From Caenorhabditis elegans (Eukaryota > Nematoda > Chromadorea > Rhabditida > Rhabditidae), in contig NC_003283.11 of NCBI RefSeq assembly GCF_000002985.6, forward strand, positions 186,001 to 250,000: 64,000 nt of DNA, read 5' to 3'. The position numbers and the translations under genes were made by a program. The notes beneath the pieces are model-generated. The model made no database searches and had not been told where the DNA came from. It saw only the letters and a list, made by a program, of their open reading frames with translations. Below are positions 12,301 to 23,630 of this stretch, one piece after another (position 1 is the first letter of the stretch; each line of letters opens with the position of its first letter).

Positions 12301-14431
12301 TAAATCATGAGAATACGTACTTGGTGCATTTGATTTGACGCGCGATATCTCTTAGCGAAAACTACAGTAAGAGCTTAAATATCTGTTGTTATTTGAGTTC
12401 TTACTGTAGTTTTCGCTAAGAGATATCGCGCGTCAAATAAAATGCACCAAGTACGCATTCTCATGATTTATTGTTCCCGTAATATGTATTTTGTATGAAA
12501 AATATGTAATATTTCGAAAAAAATTAGTTTTTAAAAATTTCGTACAGTTAGATTATTTTTTGGATTTTTCATAGAAAATTGAAAATTTAACAATTTTCCG
12601 GAAAAATTGGAATAATATTTTTAATATAATTTTTTCTGAAAAAAATTGAAAAAAAATTTTTTTTAATGATTTTCCGAAGAATTGAAGTACAGATAAAATT
12701 CAAAAGTTTCCTATATTCCGAAAAAAAAATTGGAATAAAAACATTTTTTTTCGAAAAAATGAAATACAGTTTTTAAAAATTGCTAAAAATCAAAAATGTT
12801 TGAAAAAAAATGTATGAAAATCGTTTTTTTTTAAATATCAACAAAGCCAGGAAAACTCGAAACATTTGATCCTAACTCGTAGTGCATAACCATTAGCTCC
12901 TCTCACTGTCGATCAGTCTTTGCAGCGTCTCCAACTCTTCTCACCTCAGGACCACTAACCTTGTCATCGTCAGCACCACCCCCACCTCCAGCCTCTCCAG
13001 CTCCTCCTCAACACGCTCAAAAAACACTTGGAAGACCCCGAAAAACCCCTTCAACTTCTTCACGGAAGCCTGAAGAAGAGGATGAAGCGGAACAAATTCC
13101 GACGACGGTGGTTGGTGTCACCGAAGAAGCTTCAGTTGCTGATAGTTCGGCGAAAGAAGATCTAACATCGGAGGATGGAAGTGCAACTCCACAGGATGAG
13201 AAGGATGATTCGGAATCGACGACGACAACGGATACCATTACACCGAAATCGATTCGAGGTGGAAAACGGCGGAGAGGTGGTGGAAGGTTCGGAGGATCCT
13301 ATCCAGTGAAGCCAGCGAAGCCTGGGCGAAAACCTAAAGATCCTCATGCAGAAGAAGGTGCTGATGAGAAGGATCCTGAAGATCAGACGCCGACAACGAT
13401 GACGACGTCGACACCAACTCGAGCCGATAGTTTTCAGACTCAGAAGAATCGAATGGCGAAGCTTATGGAGGGAAAACCCCATGATTATAGTTTTCTGGAT
13501 CTTCCGGATTTTGATAAAATAATCGAGGAGGCTCCAAAAGAGGATATTAATATTCTGATGGAAGAGCGGACTTACGAGTTGCGAGAGATCTTTGCACAGT
13601 GTAAAGCTGATCTTTCGGCTCTTGAGAAGCGGTATAGGCAGCAGAATGAGGCGAAGCGTAAGTTTTTTTTTAGTAAGTAAAAGGAAATATTCGATTTTCG
13701 AGTGTTTTTTTTTGCGCGGAGAAATTTAAAACTCGAGAGTTTTTAAAAAAACAAGTTTCAAAAAACGAGAAAAGTATAGATTAGCCGAAAATATGTGGAA
13801 TAAAATAGAAAATTTTAAAGCTGTTTTTTAAATTAAAATTTTCCGATAAATCTAATTTTTTGGTCTTTTTCTCAAAAAATTTAAATTTTTGAGCAACTAT
13901 TGGAAAAGTCGATTTATTTTTGAAAAAGTTTTTTTTTCAGCGTTTGTATTTTATAAAATCGATATTTTTGAGCTATTTTTTTAAATTTTTTTGCACATTT
14001 ATCGGAAATGATTTTTTGAAGGTTCTTTATCAAATACAACTCGAAAAACTCGGCGAAATTTGAGATTTTCACTAATTTGAGCTAATTTTTCAATGTTTTT
14101 TTGCCCTAAATAATTGTTAAAAAATTATAAAAAATTTAATGATTAATGATTCAATTTTGCAAAACAATATGTCCCTTTCAATTTTTTTCGTAAAATTGAA
14201 AAAAAAAATTTAGTTTGGGACGTCGATTTTCCGATAGTTTCTATTTCTTCTTATTTAAAAAATTGATTTTTCGAGTTACCGGAAAAGCAAAAAAAAAAAC
14301 ATTGAAAATTTTCCAAAAAAAAATCCAAAAACTTCTAATTTCCAGGAAAAGCTGAATTCGCCGCAAAAACTGCCTCCTCCGCAGCAGCAGCTCAAGCTTC
14401 TTCATCGACTTGCTCAACTCCAAGACCGTGA
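305..14431 (+). CDS. arid-1: ARID4A/ARID4B (RBP1) orthologue, SIN3/HDAC-associated chromatin protein, 1645 aa
   Basis: Exons: 305-307, 367-474, 1259-1418, 2070-2235, 3302-4307, 5282-5609, 6686-7745, 8545-9392, 10903-11343, 12926-13657, 14346-14431; they sum to 4938 nt with matching phases. ARID4 proteins bridge SIN3/HDAC corepressor complexes to chromatin. The domain order matches human ARID4: Tudor-like N-terminus (aa 2-145, with [12 protein letters not shown] and MPLTNPESF), RBB1NT region with [10 protein letters not shown] (about 497-585), ARID (about 657-752, with YELAKKTGG), and a chromo-barrel-like segment (about 951-1039, ending [10 protein letters not shown]) carrying a loop of about 40 residues. 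Long acidic and Ser-rich linkers follow, then a charged helical C-terminus. Odd points are a first exon coding only the Met, and a charged insertion at aa 146-481. The stop at 4317 is avoided by the donor at 4308. The symbol is recalled from the worm SIN3 complex literature; the family call is firm. Confidence 0.9.
2597..3201. repeat. 605-bp palindromic element in ARID4 intron 4
   Basis: The ends TTAAAGGAGGACTAACGGTT and its inverse enclose two arms of about 280 bp that match closely (for example AACGTATAGACCCAAAATGA). This is a MITE-like structure unrelated at its ends to the GGTGGTGTAG family, though the inner ATGAAAC...TCAAAAA wording is similar. Confidence 0.8.
5981..6573. repeat. AAAGGTGGTGTAGTCGAA palindromic element in ARID4 intron 6
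   Basis: This is an essentially complete inverted repeat of about 590 bp between exons 6 and 7. The outer ends are TTTAAAGAGGGTGTAGTCGA and CTACGCCACCTTTAAA. It shares long stretches with the copies at 8004-8488 and 21194-21953. Confidence 0.85.
8004..8488. repeat. AAAGGTGGTGTAGTCGAA palindromic element, left arm eroded, ARID4 intron 7
   Basis: Same family as the intron 6 copy. The left arm lacks its terminal bases and has an internal loss of about 20 bp (the CTTATTAGACTC portion), apparently between short ATTG repeats. The right arm is intact to CACCTTTAAA. The small open frames here are repeat-derived. Confidence 0.8.
10395..10820. repeat. GCCGG/TTTGCCGA composite repeat, ARID4 intron 8
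   Basis: Arms full of GGCAAATTGCCGG flank a core with CGCATCCTATGAA and a TTTTTTCCGTC segment. The same composite occurs at about 39100-39500, 47370-47935 and 48905-49395, with fragments at 31060, 34655-34735 and 46540-46625. Confidence 0.75.
11363..11706. repeat. 344-bp palindromic repeat in ARID4 intron 9
   Basis: The left arm starts CAAAATTCTGAGAATGCGTA and contains GCGCTTGTGTCGATTTACGG; the right arm mirrors it. I recognise this wording as a common C. elegans palindrome. A one-sided relative is at about 19575-19735 in galectin intron 1. Confidence 0.8.
12114..12845. repeat. Direct duplication of intron sequence flanking a MITE
   Basis: About 154 bp at 12114-12267 recur, with few changes, at 12691-12845 (both start AGATAAAATTCAAAAG and end ACCAACAAA/ATCAACAAA). 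Weaker similarity extends upstream of both copies, so the duplicated unit was larger. Confidence 0.75.
12287..12484. repeat. About 198-bp palindrome in ARID4 intron 9
   Basis: The ends TATTACGGGAACAATAAATC and its inverse surround arms with GCGCGATATCTCTTAGCG. It lies directly after copy 1 of a duplicated intron segment (12114-12267). Confidence 0.8.
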
Positions 14432-15622
14432 CCAAAACCAGTGGAATTTCTTAATGATTCTCTCTACTTATTCAACAAAACAAAAAATCTCAATTAAAAT
14501 TGCATTTCCAATCAACATATGCCTTCCACACCCACGCATTTTCTCGATACTCTTCACCAGTCCCGCGGATAGAAATTTCTGTTCATTTTTTGTTTGTCTA
14601 GGATCTCTCTGTTATTACTGTGAATCAACTATGTGTGTGCTTTTTTTCTCCGTTTTAATTATGGGTGTCGTAGAAAATTTTTCGATTTTTGGGAAAATCA
14701 GATTTCAGATTTTTTGAGCTTTTCTCACGAAAAATCGAAATTTTTGAGCATTTTTTCGAAATTTTCAAAAAACGGAATTTTTCATGAAAAATCTAAATTC
14801 TTGAGTTATAGTTTTTGAACATTTGTTATCAAAAATTTGTTTTTTTTTTTTGGAAAACATCTAAATTTTTAAGTGTTTTCTCGAAAAATCGGAAAACCAA
14901 AAATTTTGATTTTCAAAAAAAAATCTAACAAATCAAGAGCTATTTTTCGAAAAATCGAAACAAAAGCGACACCCTTAGTTCTAATATATTCAATTTTTAT
15001 TCTGATTCGATATATCTCCTTTAATTCCGTATTATAATTCCACAAACCTTCAGTTGTTCCCACCAAACTCTCAACTTATCTCAGTTCATTTCACTATAGC
15101 CGATTCTCGTAAACTTAATTTTTTTTTCGAATTTCCCCCAATTGCCTATGTTTTATTTAATGAGAAATTGATATAATAATGATGGTCTCAAATTTTGAAA
15201 AAAATATATTTATAGATTAACCGTAATTTTTATGTTCATGGCCTTTTTTGTGTTATGATTCGGGGAGTTTATCTAATGAAATTGTTTGAATTTTGAAGTT
15301 TTGAATATTTCAAAGTAGTAATGGGTAGTTGAAAAAACCTCAATTTATCTAAAAAAAAACTTCTTACACGGCCTTGTGTAGATTTACGCGACTCGTGTAC
15401 TCCACGAGGAGAATAGAATTTTTTTCATTTTCTTGGTTTTTAACCGTTTGTTTCTTTTTGAATTTTATAAATAAATCCAAATGTTTTTTTATTTTTTAAA
15501 TTTTGCTTAGAATTTGCGCTTTCCATCACAAATCAATAGATTTCGAAAAAATATTTTTTTAAAATTAAATTTAATTAATTATCTTTTTTTTTCATTCAGA
15601 ATCCCCAAAAACCATCTACAAA
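14432..15622. other. Intergenic, ARID4 3' side to TRAPPC1
   Basis: AT-rich DNA with runs of A/T and GAAAAATCG-type words. It includes the ARID4 3' UTR and a likely trans-splice acceptor before TRAPPC1. No further gene is seen. Confidence 0.5.
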
Positions 15623-16774
15623 ATGACGATTTACAACGTGTACATATTCGACAGAGAAGGCCAATGCCTGTACTATGACGAGTGGTTTCGTACGAAACAA
15701 TCGGGTCTCGCACCGATTCAGGAGTATAAGCTGGTGTTCGGAATGATGTTATCGATGAAATCATTTGTTGATCGACTTGCAACCAATGATTCTAATCAGA
15801 CTGTCAATTATTATAAGTATGGGAGTTATTTTTTTGTTGTTGAAAATTTGAATAATACAATCTGAAAAATAAAATGAAAAATTGAGTTTTTTGGAAAACT
15901 GAAAAATTTATCTGAATAATTGAAAAAAATAATTTTTAAAAATTTTGTTCGAAAAAAAAGATTTTAATTGGAAAACATTCTGAAAAATGGAATTTTTTGA
16001 GAATTTTTAAACATTCTGAAAAATGGATTTTTTTTGAGAATTTTCAAAAACTGAAAAATTACAGTTTTTTTTTAATATTTGAAAAAAATTTTTTTTTTAA
16101 ATGATAAAACTATCAAAATTTGTAAAATTGAAAATAAGTTTTTTGTTTGAAAAATTGATGAGAATTGTTATATCTTAATTGACAAAGCTTCCTTTTCTGG
16201 GCAATTAGAATTTTTTGAAAATTGAAAAAAAAATGATTTAAGTTGGAAAATAATTTTCTAATAAACTGAAACACTTGTTTGAATAATTGAAAAAAAATTT
16301 TCTGAAAAATTGGAATTGAGATATTGAAAAATTGTTTTTTTGTAAAATTGAAAAAAACAACTTTTTTGTTTGACAAATTGAAGAGAATTGTTTTTTTATT
16401 TAAAAAAATTTCAATTTGGAAAACATTCTGAAAAATGGATTTTTTTTTAATTTTTGAAAATTCTGAAAAATATTTGAAAAAAAAACAATTTAAAAAGTGA
16501 TAAAACTACCAAAATTTTTACAATTTTTTTTTCTTCCAGAACCTCTGCCTACAAAATGACATTTCTCGAATCGGCAACCAGCATTAAAATAATGTTGAAC
16601 ACGGATCCAAACGCCACAGGAATTCGAGATCTCCTTCATAAAATTTATCAAACTTGGACAGAAACCGCCAATAGTGCTGCAAAACTCGAACTTTTCGCCT
16701 CCAATCCGCCGAATGAAAATTTTCTGAAAAATCGTGTGAGGGATATTGTGATGAAGCATCCGGCTTATGTTTAG
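15623..16774 (+). CDS. trpp-1: TRAPPC1 (yeast Bet5) orthologue, TRAPP core subunit, 142 aa
   Basis: Two exons, 15623-15816 and 16540-16774, join in phase 2 to give 142 residues, close to human TRAPPC1 (145). The N-terminus MTIYNVYIFDREGQCLYYDE and the motif GIRDLLHKIY match the longin-fold small TRAPP subunit. The family forms the core of the TRAPP tethering complex/Rab1 GEF at ER-Golgi membranes. The start is fixed by family length. An acceptor-like TTCATTCAG lies about 24 bases upstream, compatible with trans-splicing. The gene begins 1.2 kb after the ARID4 stop on the same strand, which is wide for a typical C. elegans operon. The symbol follows worm TRAPP naming. Confidence 0.93.
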
Positions 16775-18389
16775 AGTTTTTTTGGAGGTATAGAAATAAT
16801 TTTTTTCATTAAAACGCTTAAAGGTGGTGTAGTCAACATTTTTAATAACTTTATTAGACTCAAAATTGCCTGAAAACACCGTTTTGAATAAATTTCCACA
16901 AAATTGATTAAAAAACATTAGAAAATAAACCGAGGTTCATAAAAAATTAAAATTTCGGTATTTTGTAAAAATGCATTATTCAATGATATTAAACATTATA
17001 CTACTAGTCCGAAATTTGGAAAAATTTATTTTTTTTTTCAATTTTTACTGCAAATTGTATCGTTTTTTTTCAGATATTTAAAATTTTCGTAAAGTGGATT
17101 TTTTTGTTGTAATTATGTAATTAACTAACGAAAATCGATACAAAATGCAATTCCCGGATTTTTCGACGAAAAATTGCCTAAAAACACCAAATTTCATGAT
17201 AAACCATCTTGAAAACCTCGAAAAAAAGTATTGGCGACAAAAAAAAATTTAAAAAAGGCCAAAATTAGTTAAAATTTGAAATTTGGCCTACTTGTCAATG
17301 TCGCAGCAATTTTTGTAGGCAATTTTTTTCAAAATTTTTAACTGCAATAAAAATGTTTCAAAAATTTTTGAGGCGTTTCATTACCAAATTCGAGCACATT
17401 TTTGGTCTATACGTTTAAAATCGTCCCGCCGAAAATGTTTAAATTTTTCGGTTTTTTTCTAGCAAAACCGAAAACTCATTGCGGTTTGATCTACAAAAAT
17501 GCGGGAATTTTTCGCCCAGGAAAATACGACGTAAGCACACTCTTATTACGGGGCCATGAGATCATGAGAATGCCTATTTAGTGGCGCGAAAATATTTGCA
17601 GGCCGCGGCAACGAGAGAACATGTAGCGAAGAGAGACGCAGGTCCCTTCGCTACGAGATATTTGCCGCCAGAAAAGTAGGCATTCTCATGATCTCATGGT
17701 CCCGTAATAACCATGCGAGATCTGTTGAAAAGTCTGCGTCTCTTCTCCCGCAATCCTCGTAGATCAAATCGATATGGGACACTTTGACACCACGTGCGTT
17801 CCCATGATTCAGCAGAGCATATTAAAACAAGAGAACCTCGTTCACTTTCTCACAACATCACTTCCACTAGTAGTCCTCCAAAAAAAAATTCAATTTTCAG
17901 CCGTCTTCTTCTTCTCTGCCTTCATCACTGATACGAAACATACACAGCTCCCTTGTGACTCGCCTGTCCTTTTTTCTTTACTCTCGCTTCTCTGCGTCTC
18001 TCCGATTTGCCCTTCATTTGTCCTCTCTCTCTCCCCACCACCATTTTCCTCTCTAAATGTGATATTTGCAGAATATTGACATTTTTTGCCTTTTTGTTTA
18101 CCTGCTATGCAATTTATATATCTGAATTCACACGAGATTTCGTAATTTTTCATAATTTTTGGTTGGTTTTTTTTCAACAATTTTTTTCTGGTGGTTTATC
18201 ATTTGAATTGTAAATATTTGTACTGCATTCCCTTTTATTTATTTTCAATTTTTTGCTATATCATAAAATTTTACTTTTTTGACATTTTGTTGTCACTAAT
18301 TTCATACCGTTTAAAATCGATTATCCCTATTTTTTATCTAAATTTTCTGTAAATTTTATCTTTTTCAATTTTTTTTTTCAGACAAAAAA
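16775..18389. other. Intergenic, TRAPPC1 to galectin
   Basis: Contains a single-arm remnant of the GGTGGTGTAG element (16822-16880), another remnant at about 17190-17420, the nested palindrome pair 17483-17782, and a pyrimidine-rich stretch (17880-18060, TCTCTCTCTCC) that may belong to the galectin promoter. Confidence 0.55.
17483..17782. repeat. GATCTACAAAAATGCGGGAA palindromic element with nested MITE (17543-17710)
   Basis: The outer element runs from TTTGATCTACAAAAATGCGG to CGTAGATCAAATCGATATGG. At 17543-17710 it contains a second palindrome, with ends TTATTACGGG and CCCGTAATAA. An uninterrupted relative is at 43863-44039. Confidence 0.8.
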
Positions 18390-21300
18390 ATGTCTGAGCC
18401 ATCCGCACCACCGGACGAGGCGGAGAGCACAATTCGGAGCCCGGTAACACTTGATTTTCTTTAAAAAAAACTTTTGCCACCATTTTTTTTCGCCGAATTG
18501 TAAGAAATAATATTTACCGTCGAAGCAAAAAAAAGTTTCGGTTTTCATGTTTAATCGAAAAATCCCGATTTTCTCATCAAGCCACAGTTTTGAACCAAGA
18601 AAAGAGGCGGAGCTAAGAATTTGCAAACCTGCGGCACGGTTTTATTCATGTCGATTTACGGGGGTTCTTTGTACTGCACGTGGACAAGTTTTAATTTTTT
18701 TTTCTAATAAAATCAGTTTACAACAAATAAATCAGTTTTACAACTAAACACGAGCCGCGACGCGACACGCAACGCGCCGTAAATCTACACAAAATCTCTC
18801 CGACCCAAAATGGCCTAGTTCGGCAAACTCTGCCATTTCAATTTATGAGGGAAGCCAGAATTCCGTGGCATGATTTTACAGATTTTGACTGAAATTTTTA
18901 AATTTCGATTATTTTTGCTAAATTGTTTTGCATTTAACATTTAAAATGGCCAGTTTTTTAAATTTAAAAATCGATGCAAAAAAAAACAAAAAAAGAAGCA
19001 AAAATATTTAATCGAAAATCAGGGTTACGCAAAATATGTGAAAATTATTCAAAAAAAATTCCCACTTAGTACGAAGCACGAAGTACGAAGCTTCTTTGTA
19101 AATCGACAAAAACAATTATTTTTCCAAAAAAAATTTTTTTAAGTTCAAAAAGTTGAAACGAATTTCTAGCCTTTCCTCTATTATTTGATTTTCATTTTTC
19201 AATAAAAAGGAACAATAGTGACACATTATTTGAACAAATAATAATGGTTTTCTTCTAAAGAAAAAAAAATCTGAATCATTTTTCAACTTTTCCAAAAACA
19301 TTCTCCACCACCAAAAATTGAAAAATTCGTGCGTTTTCACTCTGCGCGTCTTTTTTTGCCGAAAATTGACACGGATTAACTGGTTATATTACCTCAACCG
19401 AAACGACCTTTTACACACACGTTTATATTGGAAAATACTTATTTTATTTCCAAAACTTTAAATTTTCTAGAAAAAACATGTATTCGGAAAAATTCTGCCC
19501 CGTCAATATTTGGGACGCGCCACTGTATTGGATTCGGAAAAATGTTGTCAGTTTTTGCTTTTTTTTCACTAATTTTTCATTACGGGAACACAAAAAATTC
19601 TGAGAATGCGTATTGTGCAACATATTTAACCGCGCAAAAGATCAAACTACAGTAATTCTTAAAATGACTACTGTAGCGCTTGTGTCGATTTACGAGGTCG
19701 AAAATCGAGATTTCGTAAATCGACGCAAGCGCGATGTGGCCGAGTTTTCCCCAGCTGAAAGTTTTTAGAAATGTTTAGAATTAAAATTTTTAGGACCTCC
19801 CATTCGTCTCCTCAATAGTCGGAGGCCTGTTCGCTGGCCGAGCAATTGTGGTCAGTGGAATGGTTTTGCCAGGATTCGCGTCGGATCGGAAAAGGTGAGA
19901 ATTGCCTGATTTTGAGCAAAAAATTCCAATTTTTTTGAAAAATCATTGTTGTTTTCCGAAAAATCCAATTTCCCCAAAAAGTCAATTTTTTCCAAAAAAA
20001 AAAGTTGTTTTGACAATTTCCAATTTTTTCTGAAAATCCAATATTTTCCCTATTAATCCCTTTTCTCCAAAAAAAATCCATTTTTCTCGGAATTTCTTCT
20101 TTTGACAATATCCAATTTGTTCTAAAAAATTTTTTTTCCGAAAAATTTCATTTTTTATTCAAAGGTTTCCAATTGGAAGAAATGGTATTTATAAGGAAAA
20201 AAAATTGATTGATACCTTTGAATAAAAAATGCAATTTTTCGGAAAAAAAGAAAATTTTCGGAAAAGTTTTTTTTAAGTGTTGATTTTTTCCCAATTTTTT
20301 AAAAATTAATTGTTCTCCGAAAATTTTCTTTTTTTTTTCTAAAAATTCAATTTTTATTGAAACAATTTTTTTTATAAATTCCAAATTTTATCCCAGAAGC
20401 TCAAAATTTTTTTCCAAAAAAAGCTGTTTTTCCCTAAAAGTTGTTTTTTTTCGAAAAATAAAAAATATAAATTTTCCAAAAATTACTTTCTTCTTCCAAA
20501 AGTTCCAATTTTTTCGAAAAATTCCAGATTTCAAATCGATCTGTGCTGTGGGCTATTAATTGATGGAGATCATATGGACAATAAGGCTCTTCATTTTAAT
20601 CCGAGATTTGATGCAAAAACCGGATGGTAAGGGTTTTTGTAGAAAAAAAACTGGACGGTGCGATCCATTTTTTTCAAAATTATTTTCAAAACTCATAGTC
20701 AGTTTTTCAACGACAAATTTGAGTTTTTTTTTCTAGAAAAATGAAAATTATCGACTTTCGCCTTATAAAAACGCTTGCAGATTCCTTTTCCCCTATTTTT
20801 GAATTTTCAGGTTCAGCGGCCCTGGGGACGATAAGCTCGTGATCAACTCGTTCGTTTCGGGACGATGGGGCAACGAAGAACGATTCGATAATCCGTTCAA
20901 GGAGGGAGAACCCTTCCAGATTCGGATAATGGTTTTTGAGAAGTACTTTAAGGTGATTTAGCCTTTAGAGCACAACAAACACGGAAAAAATCTGCGACCA
21001 ATCAGCGCTTCGCTCCGCCCATTTCAACCAATCAGATGAAGTGGGCGGAGTTCGAAAATGCGTATTGGTCACAATTCTTATTTTGAAGGAAATTTAGCCG
21101 CTGTTGGTCGTGAAATTGTATGAACTTCTGAGAATTTTACAGCGCAATTCCATTTTTAAAAAAGTAAAAACATAAGAGATTTTTTATTTAAAGGTGGTGT
21201 AGTCGAATTTTTTTTATTGCCTTATTAGACTCAAAATTGTCTGAAAACGCCGAATTTCATAATGAAACTTCTTGAAAACTTTTCAGAAAACAGTTATGAC

Positions 21301-23630
21301 GGCTCAAAAAATGGCCTAAAATTAGTTAAAATCGGAAATTTGACCAACTTAGCAATGTCGCAGCGGCTGGAAACATTTTTTTTGAAATCACCGTTAAATT
21401 TTAAGTATTCAAGTTGATTATCTTGCGTTTTAAACTAGATTAAGGTATTTAAAAATCGATGGACGGCGAGTTTTGGCACAAAAAAAAATTAAAAATCTTG
21501 CCGTCCATCGATTTTTAAATACCTTAATCAAGTTTAAAACGCAAGATACAGTGCATTTTTTTCCAACTTCTACGACTTTAAAGGCGCGCGCATTTTCGCG
21601 CAATGGTCTCGCCACGCACATCCCATTGATTTGTTGAGCGCGTGGCGAGACCAATGCCGGGACCATTTTGTATAAATGCGCGCGCCTTTAAAGTCGTAGA
21701 AGTGGAAAAAAATGCACTGTAATCAACATGTATACTTAAAATTTGACGGTGATTTCAAAAAAAAATTGTTTCCAGCCGCGCGACATTGATAAGTTGGCCA
21801 AATTTCCGATTTTAACTAATTTTAGGCCATTTTTTTGAGCCGTCATAACTTTTTTCTGAAAAGTTTTCAAGAAGTTTTATTATGAAATTCGGTGTTTTCA
21901 GACCATTTTGAGTCTAATAAGGCAATAAAAAAAATTCGACTACATCACCTTTAAAAAATCTACTAGTTTTTCAAATATTTGAAAAAGGAAAAAAATAATA
22001 AATTTCCAGCCAAAAAAAAAATCAACCTTTTCCAGATCTCAGCCAGTGGAAAACACATGTGCGATTTCCCACACCGGGTTCCAGTTGAATCGATTCGAAC
22101 AATCTCCATCAACGGAAACATCCGTGTCGACTACGTGGAATTCCATCCACCGGTAACTACCTGATCCAAATATATATATGTCAGAGTTTCCCGTATGTTT
22201 AGGAGGACAGCATGCCCACCGAATGATCTACCACTCTCTCTCCGCGCATCTCTCTATTTCCCGCCAAAACCCCATAAATTCCTATGTCTATCTGCTGTGC
22301 CGAACCGCCATAATATCCATCTCCTGTGTCTTGCCCCACCCCGTATTTGTCAGCTGCACACACAATGAATAAATCTCTTGTACATTTTCAAAATTTCCCT
22401 GTTACGCATGAAAAATATAGTTGAAACGTCGGAAATTGGGCTACATATTTCAGATCGGAATCGGTGCTGATGGGAAGCCGACTCTAGTTGCACCAACGCC
22501 AAAACAGGAGGTCATAACGAAAATTGATAAACCGGTGAGGGGAATTGAGACGTTGCCTAGAAAAATTAAAAACTCAGCCACGGTCATGAAATGTATACAA
22601 AACATACTTCTTTTTGAATTCGGCACAGAGCGGCTTTTACTACGTGGCCTAGAAAAACCAAAAACTCGGCCAATGATTTATCTGGGATTTTTGACGTGGA
22701 ATGTTTCTGAAACTTGACGAGAATGTTCTCGAAAGGGGGTTCTATATTTCCACCGTGGCGATTTTTGAGAAAATGGACCGTATCGATGTTATGAAGGTGG
22801 CCGAGTTTTTTATTTTACGGCCATGTAGTAAAAATCGCTCTGTGTCGGCGTGAAAATGCGCCCCACGGCAAATTTTAGGCGTTCAACCCCCAAATCACTG
22901 GTCTCGTTGGGAATTTGGCGGCGAAACCGGAAATTCGAATGTTTTCATTAGTTTCGCCACTTTTCAAGCATTTTTCGTTTTCTCGGCCACATCATTGATT
23001 TTTTTTCGACTGTTGCCTAAAATTTCGAGAATATTTATATTCTCTCAAAGCGAAGAAAAATGACGGAAAAATGTGATTGCGCCCCATTGACAATCTTCAG
23101 AAGATTTGAATAATTTTTCCAAATATTCAAATTTCAGAACGTTCCATTCGAACTCCCACTGCCACCTGGCGGATTTGTATCTCCTCAGTCCGCTCGTTTC
23201 ACAATTACCCCGTTCCTATCGTCGGAGAGATTCACAATAAATCTGAAGAGCAAAGGAGAATTCCTCTTCCACTTTCGAGTCGACATGCCGAATCAGGCGC
23301 AAAAGATTAAGGTAGGCCAAATAATGCCTCACTGCCTGCCTAGTTTGATTCCATTAAAAACCTCAAATTTTTCAGCCCCACGTGATTCGGAACAGCTCGA
23401 AAAACGGTGTGAAATGGCTAACAGAAGAACGAACATTCGGAACATTCCCATTTCACAAAGGAATCACCCATGACATTGTGTTCACCGCCTATGGAAAATC
23501 TGTTACAGTCGACGTGGATGGGGCGCCATTTGTGAAGTTCGTTTACCGAGATGGCGATGATCCGGTGAACGTCGATCAGATTACTGTAGTCGGAGATGTA
23601 TTGATTCATCGATTCGAGCACAAGGGATGA
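18390..23630 (+). CDS. lec-12: Tandem-repeat galectin, two carbohydrate-recognition domains, 340 aa
   Basis: Exons: 18390-18443, 19794-19894, 20528-20626, 20811-20952, 22036-22152, 22454-22534, 23138-23311, 23376-23630 (1023 nt). CRD1 (about aa 19-171) has the full beta-galactoside signature: HFNPR at 74-78, N97, W104, and E107/R109 in WGNEER. CRD2 (about 199-340) keeps the late half (an RNS motif, then WLTEER) but its HxNxR strand reads HFRVD, so sugar binding there is probably changed or lost. There is no signal peptide, as usual for galectins. A TTTTCAG acceptor ends 8 bases before the ATG, suggesting SL trans-splicing. Intron 4 holds a nested MITE pair. The symbol rests on a memory that worm clone DC2 carries a galectin; the family assignment is secure. 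Confidence 0.9.
21194..21953. repeat. AAAGGTGGTGTAGTCGAA palindromic element, copy in galectin intron 4
   Basis: Two arms of about 290 bp face each other, with ends AAAGGTGGTGTAGTCG and its inverse. It is interrupted by the 171-bp MITE at 21549-21719. Related copies lie at 5981-6573 and 8004-8488, with single arms at 16822-16880 and 59905-60098. Confidence 0.85.
21549..21719. mobile_element. 171-bp palindromic MITE with TA target duplication, nested in a larger palindrome
   Basis: The ends CAGTGCATTTTTTTCCAACT and its inverse, with an inner GC-rich palindrome, are flanked by TA at 21547-21548 and 21720-21721. A sibling of the host element at about 8247 reads straight across the site (GCAAGATAATCAAC), so the empty site is visible. 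TA duplication points to Tc1/mariner-type mobilisation. Confidence 0.85.

Noticed and set aside
14431-15623. ARID4 and TRAPPC1 as an operon
   Set aside because: The 1.2-kb gap is far above the usual spacing of about 100 bp, and no SL2-type polypyrimidine spacing was recognised.
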